Assembly (NCBI GenBank): GCA_031422335.1
Contig: JANOQW010000008.1
Coordinates: 1 to 64,000, forward strand
Source: Methylotenera_A sp031422335
GTDB lineage: Bacteria > Pseudomonadota > Gammaproteobacteria > Burkholderiales > Methylophilaceae
Length of the DNA stretch: 64,000 nt
Direction: 5' to 3'
Under the pieces are notes generated by a model that made no database searches, was not told where the DNA came from, and worked only from the letters and a program-made list of their open reading frames with translations. A program made the position numbers and the translations under genes. This document shows, piece after piece, positions 44,115 to 51,708 of the stretch (its first letter is position 1; every line of letters begins with the position of its first letter).

Positions 44115-44607
44115 CTTTTGCAATATTCAGCGGCAGCGCAAAGCATTCTTTTACTTCTTCCATCACAATATAGCTGCGTGATTCTTGTGTGCCAGGCAGT
44201 GTGAGTAAAATATCGCCCAGTAAGGTGCGGTAATCGGCCATTTGTGCAATACGCGCTTTGACCAAATAATCAAAATCGCCACTGACTAAATGGCACTCCA
44301 ACACGCTAGGTAATTTAAGAATTTCTTGTTTAAATTTGCTAAAAATAGCACCACTTTTGGTGGAGAGTTTCAGCTCAACAAACACCAACAAACCTAGCCC
44401 CATGGCTTGCGGACTCAAGCGCGCGTGGTAACCTAAAATCACGCCTTCTTTTTCTAAGTTTTTCACACGCTCGCCACAGGGCGTTACCGATAAACCAACT
44501 TTCTCAGCAAGCTCGGTAATGGCGATGCGTGCATCGGCTTGCAGTACGCTTAGAATTTTTAAATCAATACGGTCTAACTCGCGAATATTGTGACTGCGCA
44601 TGCGCAT
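44104..44607 (-). CDS. Lrp/AsnC-family regulator
   Basis: 167 residues; N-terminal helix-turn-helix (LDRIDLKILSVLQADARIAI, ELAEKVGLSVTPCGERVKNL) and a C-terminal RAM ligand domain (SGDFDYLVKARIAQMADY). It resembles DadR/BkdR types. Divergent from dadA-dadX-ridA, it likely activates D-alanine catabolism in response to alanine, but its overlap with eutA means it is also in the ethanolamine transcript. Confidence 0.9.
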   Translation of the reverse strand: MRMRSHNIRELDRIDLKILSVLQADARIAITELAEKVGLSVTPCGERVKNLEKEGVILGYHARLSPQAMGLGLLVFVELKLSTKSGAIFSKFKQEILKLPSVLECHLVSGDFDYLVKARIAQMADYRTLLGDILLTLPGTQESRSYIVMEEVKECFALPLNIAKDAS

Positions 44608-44649
44608 GGTTTAATCTCACTTAACTTAAGTCTTATTTTAGATAATATT

Positions 44650-44672
44650 ACTATTAAAAAATTATTAATAGT
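44650..44672. promoter_or_regulatory. inverted repeat in the lrp/dadA divergent region
   Basis: ACTATTA (44650-44656) and TAATAGT (44666-44672) around nine A+T bases. Lrp-family proteins bind A+T-rich partly palindromic sites, so this is a candidate operator for the divergent Lrp gene. Low sequence complexity limits confidence. Confidence 0.35.
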
Positions 44673-44759
44673 TAATTTTTAATGTTTTTTATAATTATTA
44701 AGATAATTATTGCCGCTTAATTTTCATACACTATGATTATTATTTTAATGAAGGTATGT

Positions 44760-46046
44760 ATGAAGGTGCTTATTTTAGGGTCGGGCGTGGTGGGGGTAAC
44801 CAGTGCTTATTATTTAGCCAAAAAAGGCTTTGAGGTAACGGTGATAGACCGCCAACCAAGCGTAGGCATGGAAACCAGTTTTGCTAATGCGGGGCAAATT
44901 TCGCCTGGCTACTCTGCACCGTGGGCAGCGCCAGGTGTACCGATGAAGGCGCTTAAATGGTTGTTTCAGCGGCATGCTCCACTGGCGGTTAAGTCAGATT
45001 TTACGCTATGGCAAATTGAGTGGACGCTAAAATTATTACGCAACTGCACGGCCAGCAGATATGACACCAATAAAGAGCGCATGGTACGTCTTGCCGAATA
45101 TAGCCGTGATTGTATTGGCGAACTGCGAAAAGAAACTGGCATTGCTTACGAAGGCCGTACACAGGGCACGCTACAGGTTTTTCGCACACAAAAACAGTTG
45201 GATGCAGAAGCTAAAGATATTAAAGTTTTGCAGCGTTTAAATGTGCCATTTGAGCACTTAGACCCAGAGGGTTGCGCGCGCGCAGAACCTGCGCTAGCGT
45301 TGGTGAAAGACCAACTATTAGGCGGTTTGCGTTTGCCTGGCGATGAAACGGGCGATTGCCAAATGTTTACCCAAAACTTAGCTGAGAAAGCCAAGCTGCT
45401 GGGCGTAAACTTTAGGCAAGATGTACAAATTGAGCAGCTGTTGACTGAAAATGGAAAGTTATCAGGTGTGCAAATTAGCACAAAAAATGGCGTAGAAATG
45501 TTGCAAGCTGATCAATATATTGTTGCGCTGGGCAGTTACTCGCGCCAACTCATGCAAGGTTTGGACTTGAGTATTCCCGTGTATCCAGTAAAGGGCTATT
45601 CGCTCACCGTGCCAGTGATTGATACCAATGCCGCGCCAATATCTACCGTAATGGATGAAACTTATAAGGTAGCGATTACGCGCTTTAACAGTAGAATTAG
45701 AGTGGGGGGTATGGCGGAATTATCAGGTTTTGATTTAAGCCTAAATCCGCGCCGCCGCGAGACTTTGGAGATGGTGCTTAACAGCTTATTCCCCAAAGGG
45801 GGTGATGTTTCTAAGGGCCAATTTTGGACAGGCTTGCGGCCGATGACGCCAGATGGCACGCCGATTATTGGGAAAGCTTCAGAGGTTTTTAACAACGTGT
45901 GGCTGAACACTGGCCACGGTACGCTAGGCTGGACCATGGCATGTGGGTCGGCGCAAGTGTTGGCAGATTTGATGGTGGGTCAAAAAACCGCAATTCAAAG
46001 TGACGACTTAGGACTTGGTCGATATAGTGGAAGTCGTTACAATTAA
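44760..46046 (+). CDS. dadA: D-amino acid dehydrogenase small subunit
   Basis: Oxidises D-alanine (and other D-amino acids) to the 2-oxo acid and ammonia at the membrane. 428 residues from ATG 44760, which has GAAGG six bases upstream; an upstream ATG at 44733 adds nine non-conserved residues. FAD motif MKVLILGSGVVGVTSAYYLA, the substrate region QISPGYSAPWAAPGVP and the C-terminal NTGHGTLGWTMACGSAQVL are diagnostic of DadA. Confidence 0.97.
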   Translation: MKVLILGSGVVGVTSAYYLAKKGFEVTVIDRQPSVGMETSFANAGQISPGYSAPWAAPGVPMKALKWLFQRHAPLAVKSDFTLWQIEWTLKLLRNCTASRYDTNKERMVRLAEYSRDCIGELRKETGIAYEGRTQGTLQVFRTQKQLDAEAKDIKVLQRLNVPFEHLDPEGCARAEPALALVKDQLLGGLRLPGDETGDCQMFTQNLAEKAKLLGVNFRQDVQIEQLLTENGKLSGVQISTKNGVEMLQADQYIVALGSYSRQLMQGLDLSIPVYPVKGYSLTVPVIDTNAAPISTVMDETYKVAITRFNSRIRVGGMAELSGFDLSLNPRRRETLEMVLNSLFPKGGDVSKGQFWTGLRPMTPDGTPIIGKASEVFNNVWLNTGHGTLGWTMACGSAQVLADLMVGQKTAIQSDDLGLGRYSGSRYN

Positions 46047-46049
46047 ACC

Positions 46050-47150
46050 ATGTCACGACCTGCAGTTGCCCACATCCGCTTAGACGCATTTCGCCATAAT
46101 TACCGCGCAGCCAAAAAACTGCATGGCGGCAAAGCGCTAGCAGTGATTAAAGCCAATGCTTATGGACACGGTGCGGTGCAATGCGCTAAAGCGATTGAAA
46201 ATGAAGCTGATGGCTTTGCGGTAGCCTGTTTAGAAGAAGCGTTACAGCTGCGCGAAGCGGACATTAAAAATCCCATCTTGTTGTTAGAAGGTTTTTTTGA
46301 AGCCACCGAGCTGCCCGACATTGTTGCGAACGACTTGTGGATTGTTGTTCACGCACAGTGGCAAGTAGAAATTTTACTGGAAGCAAAGCTGGCAAAACCA
46401 CTGCATATTTGGTTAAAAATGGATAGCGGTATGCACCGTGTTGGCTTGGATGTGTCGGCCTACCAGCAAGCCTACATGCGGCTTACAGGGCATATTAATG
46501 TAGAAAAAATTGTGCTTATGTCGCACTTTGCCAATGCAGATAATTTAAAATCTGCGCACAGCAAACAGCAGATTGCCGTATTTCAGCAAGCGCTACAAGG
46601 CCTTAAGTTTGACGAGGTAAGCTTGGCAAATTCGGCGGCTATTATGGGCTGGCCACAATCTTATAATAACTGGTCACGGCCTGGCATTATGTTGTACGGC
46701 GCCGACCCATTGAATGCCAACCTGCTAAATGAAGTTGCAGATAAAAAAGTAAAAAATCCCCTGCGTGCAGTGATGCAACTTAGCAGTAAAATCATCTCGA
46801 TTAGGCACATTAAAAAAGGTGAGTCTATTGGCTATGGCAGTATGTTTACCGCTGAGCGCGAAACAATCGTCGGCGTAGTCGCTTGTGGTTATGCAGATGG
46901 CTACCCAAGATCGGCCAGTAATAAAGCGCCTGCTGCGGTGGATGGCGCGCTGACTAAAGTCATTGGCCGCGTTTCGATGGACATGCTATTTGTAGATTTA
47001 ACTGCTATTGCAAATGCAAAAATAGGCAGTCATGTCGAGCTTTGGGGCGACCAAGTGCTGGCGAATGATGTCGCCAATGCGGCGGGAACAATTGCCTATG
47101 AGCTATTTTGCAATGTAAAACGCGTGCAATTTAAGTATTCTGATAGTTAA
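46050..47150 (+). CDS. dadX: alanine racemase, catabolic
   Basis: 366 residues. PLP lysine in ALAVIKANAYGHGAVQC, catalytic tyrosine in GYGSMFTAERETIVGVVACG, and the DVSMDM-like SMDMLF segment. It follows dadA by three bases, making the classical pair that turns L-alanine into D-alanine and oxidises it to pyruvate. The same enzyme may also supply D-alanine for peptidoglycan if no other alr is present. Confidence 0.96.
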   Translation: MSRPAVAHIRLDAFRHNYRAAKKLHGGKALAVIKANAYGHGAVQCAKAIENEADGFAVACLEEALQLREADIKNPILLLEGFFEATELPDIVANDLWIVVHAQWQVEILLEAKLAKPLHIWLKMDSGMHRVGLDVSAYQQAYMRLTGHINVEKIVLMSHFANADNLKSAHSKQQIAVFQQALQGLKFDEVSLANSAAIMGWPQSYNNWSRPGIMLYGADPLNANLLNEVADKKVKNPLRAVMQLSSKIISIRHIKKGESIGYGSMFTAERETIVGVVACGYADGYPRSASNKAPAAVDGALTKVIGRVSMDMLFVDLTAIANAKIGSHVELWGDQVLANDVANAAGTIAYELFCNVKRVQFKYSDS

Positions 47151-47163
47151 AAAAGGTCAATAA

Positions 47164-47538
47164 ATGAAAATTATTCAAACCCCCAACGCACCCGCCGCCA
47201 TTGGGCCTTATTCACAAGCCATCGCAATAGGCGATTTGCTATTCACCTCTGGCCAAATTCCACTGCGCGCAGATGGCACATTGCTGGAAGGTGATATTAC
47301 CGCGCAAACTACGCAAGTATTGGCCAACTTAAAAGCAGTGATTGAAGTCGCAGGGGCTAACCTAAATAAAGTGGTTAAAACTACCGTATTTTTAAAAAAT
47401 TTAGATGATTTTGTCGCCATGAACAAAGTCTATGGCGAAGCATTTGGCAGCCACACGCCCGCGCGCTCTACTGTGCAAGTAGCCAAGTTACCGCGCGATG
47501 TGTTGGTGGAGATTGAAGCGATTGTTTCATTAGCATAA
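47164..47538 (+). CDS. ridA: RidA family enamine/imine deaminase
   Basis: 124 residues of the YjgF/YER057c/UK114 family. APAAIGPYSQAIAIGDLLFTSGQ and the arginine-bearing PARSTVQVAKLPRDVLVEIEAI are conserved, including the substrate-binding Arg. It hydrolyses reactive 2-aminoacrylate and imino acids made by PLP enzymes and by DadA, which explains its place in this operon (13 bases after dadX). Confidence 0.94.
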   Translation: MKIIQTPNAPAAIGPYSQAIAIGDLLFTSGQIPLRADGTLLEGDITAQTTQVLANLKAVIEVAGANLNKVVKTTVFLKNLDDFVAMNKVYGEAFGSHTPARSTVQVAKLPRDVLVEIEAIVSLA

Positions 47539-47663
47539 GCCCAGAAAGTTACAAAACGGAGTAAACCTAAATTAATTTTTGGCGTTAACTTAAGTGGTAT
47601 GATAAATTAAGACTAGCTAGATTGTATTTAAACTAGTTTATTGTTAGCAATGAAAGGCTAAGC

Positions 47664-48146
47664 ATGATTAAAATAGTTTCAAAAAACAGCCAGTTAATAG
47701 CACTTTTTCTTGCAAGTTTACTATTTTCAGGATTAGCAATTGCCAAAAAACCGGTGAACGATAAACATAAACATTATGAAAAATCTGAGCACTATGATCG
47801 AGGCGAAGATAGTGATGTAAATGTGCAGGTTGATGTGTATTTTGGTGATGAAGATCGTGTAATTGTGCGTGATTACTACGAAGAGCGTCAACACAAAGGA
47901 CACTGCCCGCCAGGGTTAGCAAAAAAACGTAATGGCTGCATGCCGCCAGGGCAAGCAAAAAAATGGCACAAAGGGCGCCCACTGCCAAGAGATGTGATTT
48001 ATCATGATTTACCGCCAAGCGTACTTATTAAGCTAAGACTCCCGCCGTCTGGCCAAAAATATGTCAGAGTTGCCGCAGATATTTTGCTTATTGCCATTGG
48101 AACAGGCATTGTGATTGATGCAATTGAAGATTTGGGCAGAATCTAA
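47664..48146 (+). CDS. secreted RcnB/CigR-like small protein
   Basis: 160 residues: signal peptide (about 1-28, ending GLAIA-KK), a charged His/Asp/Glu-rich region, a duplicated CPPGLAKKRNGCMPPGQAKK segment (PPG-AKK repeat) and a C-terminal hydrophobic helix (DILLIAIGTGIVIDAIEDL). The PPGLAKK motif and the terminal small-residue-rich helix recur in CigR/RcnB-like envelope proteins of unclear function. AAGG precedes the ATG. It lies alone between ridA and the potF-like gene. Confidence 0.7.
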   Translation: MIKIVSKNSQLIALFLASLLFSGLAIAKKPVNDKHKHYEKSEHYDRGEDSDVNVQVDVYFGDEDRVIVRDYYEERQHKGHCPPGLAKKRNGCMPPGQAKKWHKGRPLPRDVIYHDLPPSVLIKLRLPPSGQKYVRVAADILLIAIGTGIVIDAIEDLGRI

Positions 48147-48159
48147 TATTTTTTGATAT

Positions 48160-48194
48160 GCTCTGCAAGCCAATATCCATGCGGATTGCAGAGC
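48160..48194 (+). repeat. dispersed palindromic repeat, near-perfect copy
   Basis: GCTCTGCAAGCC (48160-48171), loop AATATCCATGC (48172-48182), GGATTGCAGAGC (48183-48194). One mismatch in the stem; loop identical to the 38791 copy. It lies between the convergent ends of the secreted-protein gene and the potF-like gene. Confidence 0.88.
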
Positions 48195-48219
48195 ATTTCT
48201 TATGGGCTTATTATTAAAA

Positions 48220-49332
48220 TTAAAGCCCAGATTTTAATTTGGTAAATGCCCTTGTCATGACTCTGCGCGTAGCATTACTACGCACTTGGTAAAACTGCGC
48301 TTTGCTACGTAAGTATGCATCTGGCGGAAATGCAATTTTGTTGGCAAGTACATCAGGGTCTATGTATTTGCGCGCCGCTAAGTTAGGGCTTGTGAACATG
48401 GTGTAATTGGTAATTTCTGCTTGTACTTCTGGGCGCAGAATATAATTCATCCATAACAGCGCATTTTCACGGTGCGGCGCATCCACAGGTATCATCATTG
48501 ATTCAAAACCGAATTGCATGCCGTTAGGTGGCAACGGTGCTTCTATTTTGATGCCATTTTTAGCTTCTTTGGCTTGAAAGGCTGCGTTATTAAAGTCGCT
48601 ACCGTAACCAAGCGCTACACAAATATTACCATTGGCCAAATCAGTAATATGGCCATTGTAAGTAAACATTTTGATATCTTTTCGTACTTTTTGTAGCATG
48701 TCAGCGGCCAGTTTGTAATCTGCCGCATTGCTGCTAAAGGCGGGCTTGCCTAAGTAAATAAGCGCAGAAGGGAACACATCGCTTGCACTATCCAGCATCG
48801 CAACACCACATTTTTTAAGCTTAGACGTATATTTTGGGTTAAATACCAACTCAAACGGGTTGGCTGGAATAGGCACAGCACCAAGCGCAACTTTTACTTT
48901 ATCCACGTTATAGCCAACGCTGACAGAGCCACCGAGCCAAGGCACCATATACTGGTTGCCTGGGTCGAGCTTAGCCATTTGTTGCATCACTGCTGGGTTT
49001 AAATTACCCCAGTTAGTAAGTTGCTTGCGGTCAAGCTTTTGCACTTTGCCGCCATCTATCATAATGCGGCCAAAGTCAGATGAGGGCATCACGATATCGT
49101 AGCCAGTCTGGCCAGCTATAACCTTAGCAAGTAGCACTTCGTTTGAATCAAAGTTATCGTAACGTACTTTAATGCCTGTTTCTTTCTCAAAGTTTTTAAC
49201 TGTGTTTTCGCCAATATATTCGGCCCAGTTGCTAATATTTAACATTTTTTCTGTGGCAGAAAATGCGATAGTAGGCGCCAAACCAAATATAACCATTGAT
49301 ATGAAACGGTAACGCCATAAATTCAAAGTCAT
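48220..49332 (-). CDS. periplasmic polyamine-binding protein (PotF/SpuD type), orphan
   Basis: 370 residues with a Sec signal (about 1-27, ending AFSA) and no lipobox cysteine, unlike the paralogue at 63569. The mature protein begins ISNWAEYIGENTVKNFEKET, contains YDNFDSNEVLLAKV and DIVMPSSDFG, and ends with a conserved lysine/leucine tail. It binds putrescine, spermidine or related amines. No permease or ATPase gene is adjacent, so it must use a transporter elsewhere (perhaps the spu system starting at 63.5 kb). AAGGAAAC precedes the ATG. Confidence 0.9.
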   Translation of the reverse strand: MTLNLWRYRFISMVIFGLAPTIAFSATEKMLNISNWAEYIGENTVKNFEKETGIKVRYDNFDSNEVLLAKVIAGQTGYDIVMPSSDFGRIMIDGGKVQKLDRKQLTNWGNLNPAVMQQMAKLDPGNQYMVPWLGGSVSVGYNVDKVKVALGAVPIPANPFELVFNPKYTSKLKKCGVAMLDSASDVFPSALIYLGKPAFSSNAADYKLAADMLQKVRKDIKMFTYNGHITDLANGNICVALGYGSDFNNAAFQAKEAKNGIKIEAPLPPNGMQFGFESMMIPVDAPHRENALLWMNYILRPEVQAEITNYTMFTSPNLAARKYIDPDVLANKIAFPPDAYLRSKAQFYQVRSNATRRVMTRAFTKLKSGL

Positions 49333-49380
49333 TTGAGTTTCCTTTATATAAAAATTAGTTGCTTTAATTATTCGCTCTGA

Positions 49381-50334
49381 TTATTCCAACTCCGCGCTAA
49401 TCACACACAGCATTTCTGCGGCGATTTGTGCAGCGGCCAATGCGGTAATCTCACTGTGATCATAAGCAGGGGCGACCTCAACCACATCCATACCGACGAT
49501 ATTGAGCCCAACGAATTTGCGTAAAATAGCTAATGCCTGCGCAGAACTTAAGCCGCCAGCAACGGGCGTACCTGTGCCAGGCGCAAAGGCAGGGTCTAAG
49601 CAATCAATATCAAACGTCAAATAAACATTTCGCTTACCTACAATCTCGTGTACTTTTTGTACTACAGCCGCTACGCCATGCTCGTGAACCCAATCTGCGC
49701 CGAGAATATTCACACCCATAAAGTCTTCATTCCACGTTCTGATGCCTATTTGCACCGAAGTCGCTGGGTCAACCAAGCCATCTTTAATCGCTTTATAAAA
49801 CATGCTACCGTGGTTGAGTGAGTTAGGTTCATCATCCGCCCAAGTATCGCAATGTGCGTCAAAGTGAATGATGGATAATGGAGCGCCATATTTCTCTGCA
49901 TGCGCTTTTAAAAGCGGATAGGTGATGTAGTGGTCGCCACCTAATGTCAACATTTTCGCATTGGATTGCAATATGGTTTTTGCATGCTCGTAGATAGACG
50001 AAAACACAGTGTGTGGATTATGTGAGTCTAACCAGCAATCGCCATAATCGATGACTGATAATCTATCGCAAGAGCCAAATCCCCACGGATGTATGGGCTC
50101 ATTCATCTGCACTGATGCAGCACGAACTGCCGCAGGACCCATGCGCGCACCGCTACGGAAAGTGGTGGCGATGTCGAGCGGAATTCCAGAAACCACGACA
50201 TCTACCCCTTTAAGATTTTTGGTATATTCTCTGCGCATGAACGATAAAACTCCTGCGTAGGTGTTTTCACGTTCATAGCCTTTTAGGTTTTTGCGTACGA
50301 TAGCACTATCGCCAAATGCATCAGAGTTAGCCAA
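49381..50334 (-). CDS. speB: agmatinase/ureohydrolase, SpeB-like (probable TTG start)
   Basis: 317 residues from a TTG at 50334 that follows AAGGAT by six bases; an ATG at 50388 extends the frame 18 residues into the divergent promoter region and is less likely. Manganese ligands are visible in LGGDHYITYPLL, IIHFDAHCDTWAD and YLTFDIDCLDPAFAPGTGT. Close to E. coli SpeB (NIVGMDVVEVAPAYDHSEITALAAA), so agmatine to putrescine plus urea is the leading hypothesis; 4-guanidinobutyrate or guanidine remain possible. Confidence 0.9.
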   Translation of the reverse strand: MANSDAFGDSAIVRKNLKGYERENTYAGVLSFMRREYTKNLKGVDVVVSGIPLDIATTFRSGARMGPAAVRAASVQMNEPIHPWGFGSCDRLSVIDYGDCWLDSHNPHTVFSSIYEHAKTILQSNAKMLTLGGDHYITYPLLKAHAEKYGAPLSIIHFDAHCDTWADDEPNSLNHGSMFYKAIKDGLVDPATSVQIGIRTWNEDFMGVNILGADWVHEHGVAAVVQKVHEIVGKRNVYLTFDIDCLDPAFAPGTGTPVAGGLSSAQALAILRKFVGLNIVGMDVVEVAPAYDHSEITALAAAQIAAEMLCVISAELE

Positions 50335-50357
50335 GATAATATCCTTAATTAATATAC

Positions 50358-50402
50358 TTATACTGGCAGTTTTACATAGCTTATGCAATTAGTTATACTG
50401 GC
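50358..50402. promoter_or_regulatory. direct repeat and sigma70-like promoter between speB and lysR
   Basis: TTATACTGGC occurs at 50358-50367 and 50393-50402. The second copy contains TATACT (50394-50399), which with TTTACA (50371-50376) and a 17-base spacer makes a good sigma70-type promoter for the lysR gene. The repeats may be binding sites of the LysR protein on its own promoter. Confidence 0.5.
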
Positions 50403-50426
50403 TCAGATATTAATTTTTTTAATACC

Positions 50427-51317
50427 ATGATTAAATCAATACCACCATTTAAATACCTGATTGCTTTCGATGCTGCTGCTAGGTTAGGCAGCTTTTCTAG
50501 GGCTTCTGAAGAGTTGTCACTCACACAGTCAGCTATTAGCCAGCAGTTGTTAAAGCTTGAGGAGCTATTAGGCCAAAGCTTGTTTATTCGAAATGGTAAA
50601 GGCGTTACACTCACTGCTGCAGGGGAGTTGTTGCATGAAACTGTGCGTGAAACTTTGTCACGTTTGTCGACAGGTATTGGTAGAATTGAGCCTTACAAAA
50701 GTAGCGATTCTGTACTGATTGCTTGCCCGCCAGATTTTGCACAAGGTTGGTTAATGCCGCGCTTAGGTAAGCTCAAACTTATCTATCCAGCGATTGAGAT
50801 TTGGATTATGACCGAGAAAGACGTGCGAGAAATTGACCGTATTGACGTCGATTTAGTTATTTCCAGAAGACCGATTCATACTGATGACGTGGAATGTATT
50901 GCATTGTTAGAAGATCACTTAATTGCCATTTGTGGGGTACAAACTGCGCAGCGTATCCGACATTTTCCGTACCCTAAGTTATTAGAAAAAGCACCAGTAT
51001 TGCTTCTTGAAAGTGACTCCACTTGGAGCGGTAGGTTGTCTGCTGACGAGGTTAAAGATTTACAACTCACGCGTGGCGCAACGATTGAAGATAGCCGAAT
51101 ACTGCTTGAAGCGGTTATACATGAACTAGGGGTTGGGTTTGTATCAAGCGCGCTGGCAAACCAAGCGGTTAAAGAAGGCAAAGTCAAAGTGTTAACACAA
51201 ATCCCGACAAAATCGCTACCAAGGTTATGGCTTATGCGCTCACGCTTAACGCCGCGCACACCAGTTGCCAATGAAGTTTTTAATTGGTTACTTAAGAATA
51301 CTAATTTGGCAGGCTAA
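50427..51317 (+). CDS. LysR-family regulator (GcvA-like)
   Basis: 296 residues: N-terminal helix-turn-helix (LIAFDAAARLGSFSRASEEL, SLTQSAISQQLLKLEELLGQ) and a C-terminal substrate-binding domain (LVISRRPIHTDDVECIALLE). Divergent from speB across a short promoter region, so speB is its likely target; the inducer may be agmatine or another guanidino compound. It ends in an inverted repeat shared with the convergent cupin gene. Confidence 0.9.
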   Translation: MIKSIPPFKYLIAFDAAARLGSFSRASEELSLTQSAISQQLLKLEELLGQSLFIRNGKGVTLTAAGELLHETVRETLSRLSTGIGRIEPYKSSDSVLIACPPDFAQGWLMPRLGKLKLIYPAIEIWIMTEKDVREIDRIDVDLVISRRPIHTDDVECIALLEDHLIAICGVQTAQRIRHFPYPKLLEKAPVLLLESDSTWSGRLSADEVKDLQLTRGATIEDSRILLEAVIHELGVGFVSSALANQAVKEGKVKVLTQIPTKSLPRLWLMRSRLTPRTPVANEVFNWLLKNTNLAG

Positions 51318-51340
51318 AAAACTATTTTGCCTGCCAAATT
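51303..51340. terminator. shared convergent hairpin overlapping both gene ends
   Basis: AATTTGGCAGGC (51303-51314) and GCCTGCCAAATT (51329-51340) form a perfect 12-bp stem around a 14-base A/T loop. The left arm encodes the last residues of the LysR protein (LAG) and the right arm those of the cupin (WQA), so one hairpin could terminate both convergent transcripts; its T-runs are poor. Confidence 0.55.
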
Positions 51341-51708
51341 ACATAGACTTTTTTTATAGGTTCTAGCGTTTCCCAAGTGCCTTTAAAACCAGCGGGCAGG
51401 GCAAATGTGCTTCCAGCACTGAACTCTTTGGCGTTACCTTGCAAATCGGTTAAACGCACCCGACCTTCTAAAATCACACACACTTCTTCCTCGGTATAAT
51501 TCACACTTTTTGCGCCAACACTGCTATGCCAAATACCTGCAAAAAACTGCTCGGTGGGATCGGTGTAATGGTTGTAGGTTTGCATGGTAATTTTGGTATT
51601 GCTATCGCTAGCAACACCCGCTACAACTTTGTTTTGCGGCACGGTGCCGTGTTCCACAGCAACTTGGTTTGTTGCGAAATCAATGACATCATTTATGGTT
51701 TTAGTCAT
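51322..51708 (-). CDS. small cupin-domain protein
   Basis: 128 residues of the Cupin_3/DUF861 type (YTEEEVCVILEGRVRLTDLQ, EFSAGSTFALPAGFKGTWET). The fold resembles ureidoglycine aminohydrolase-like and sugar-cupin proteins. Its ATG overlaps the aminotransferase stop by eight bases, so the two act in one pathway; the substrate is unknown. Only part of the canonical metal-ligand set (Glu, no clear His-x-His) is visible, so it may bind ligand without metal. Confidence 0.82.
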   Translation of the reverse strand: MTKTINDVIDFATNQVAVEHGTVPQNKVVAGVASDSNTKITMQTYNHYTDPTEQFFAGIWHSSVGAKSVNYTEEEVCVILEGRVRLTDLQGNAKEFSAGSTFALPAGFKGTWETLEPIKKVYVIWQAK

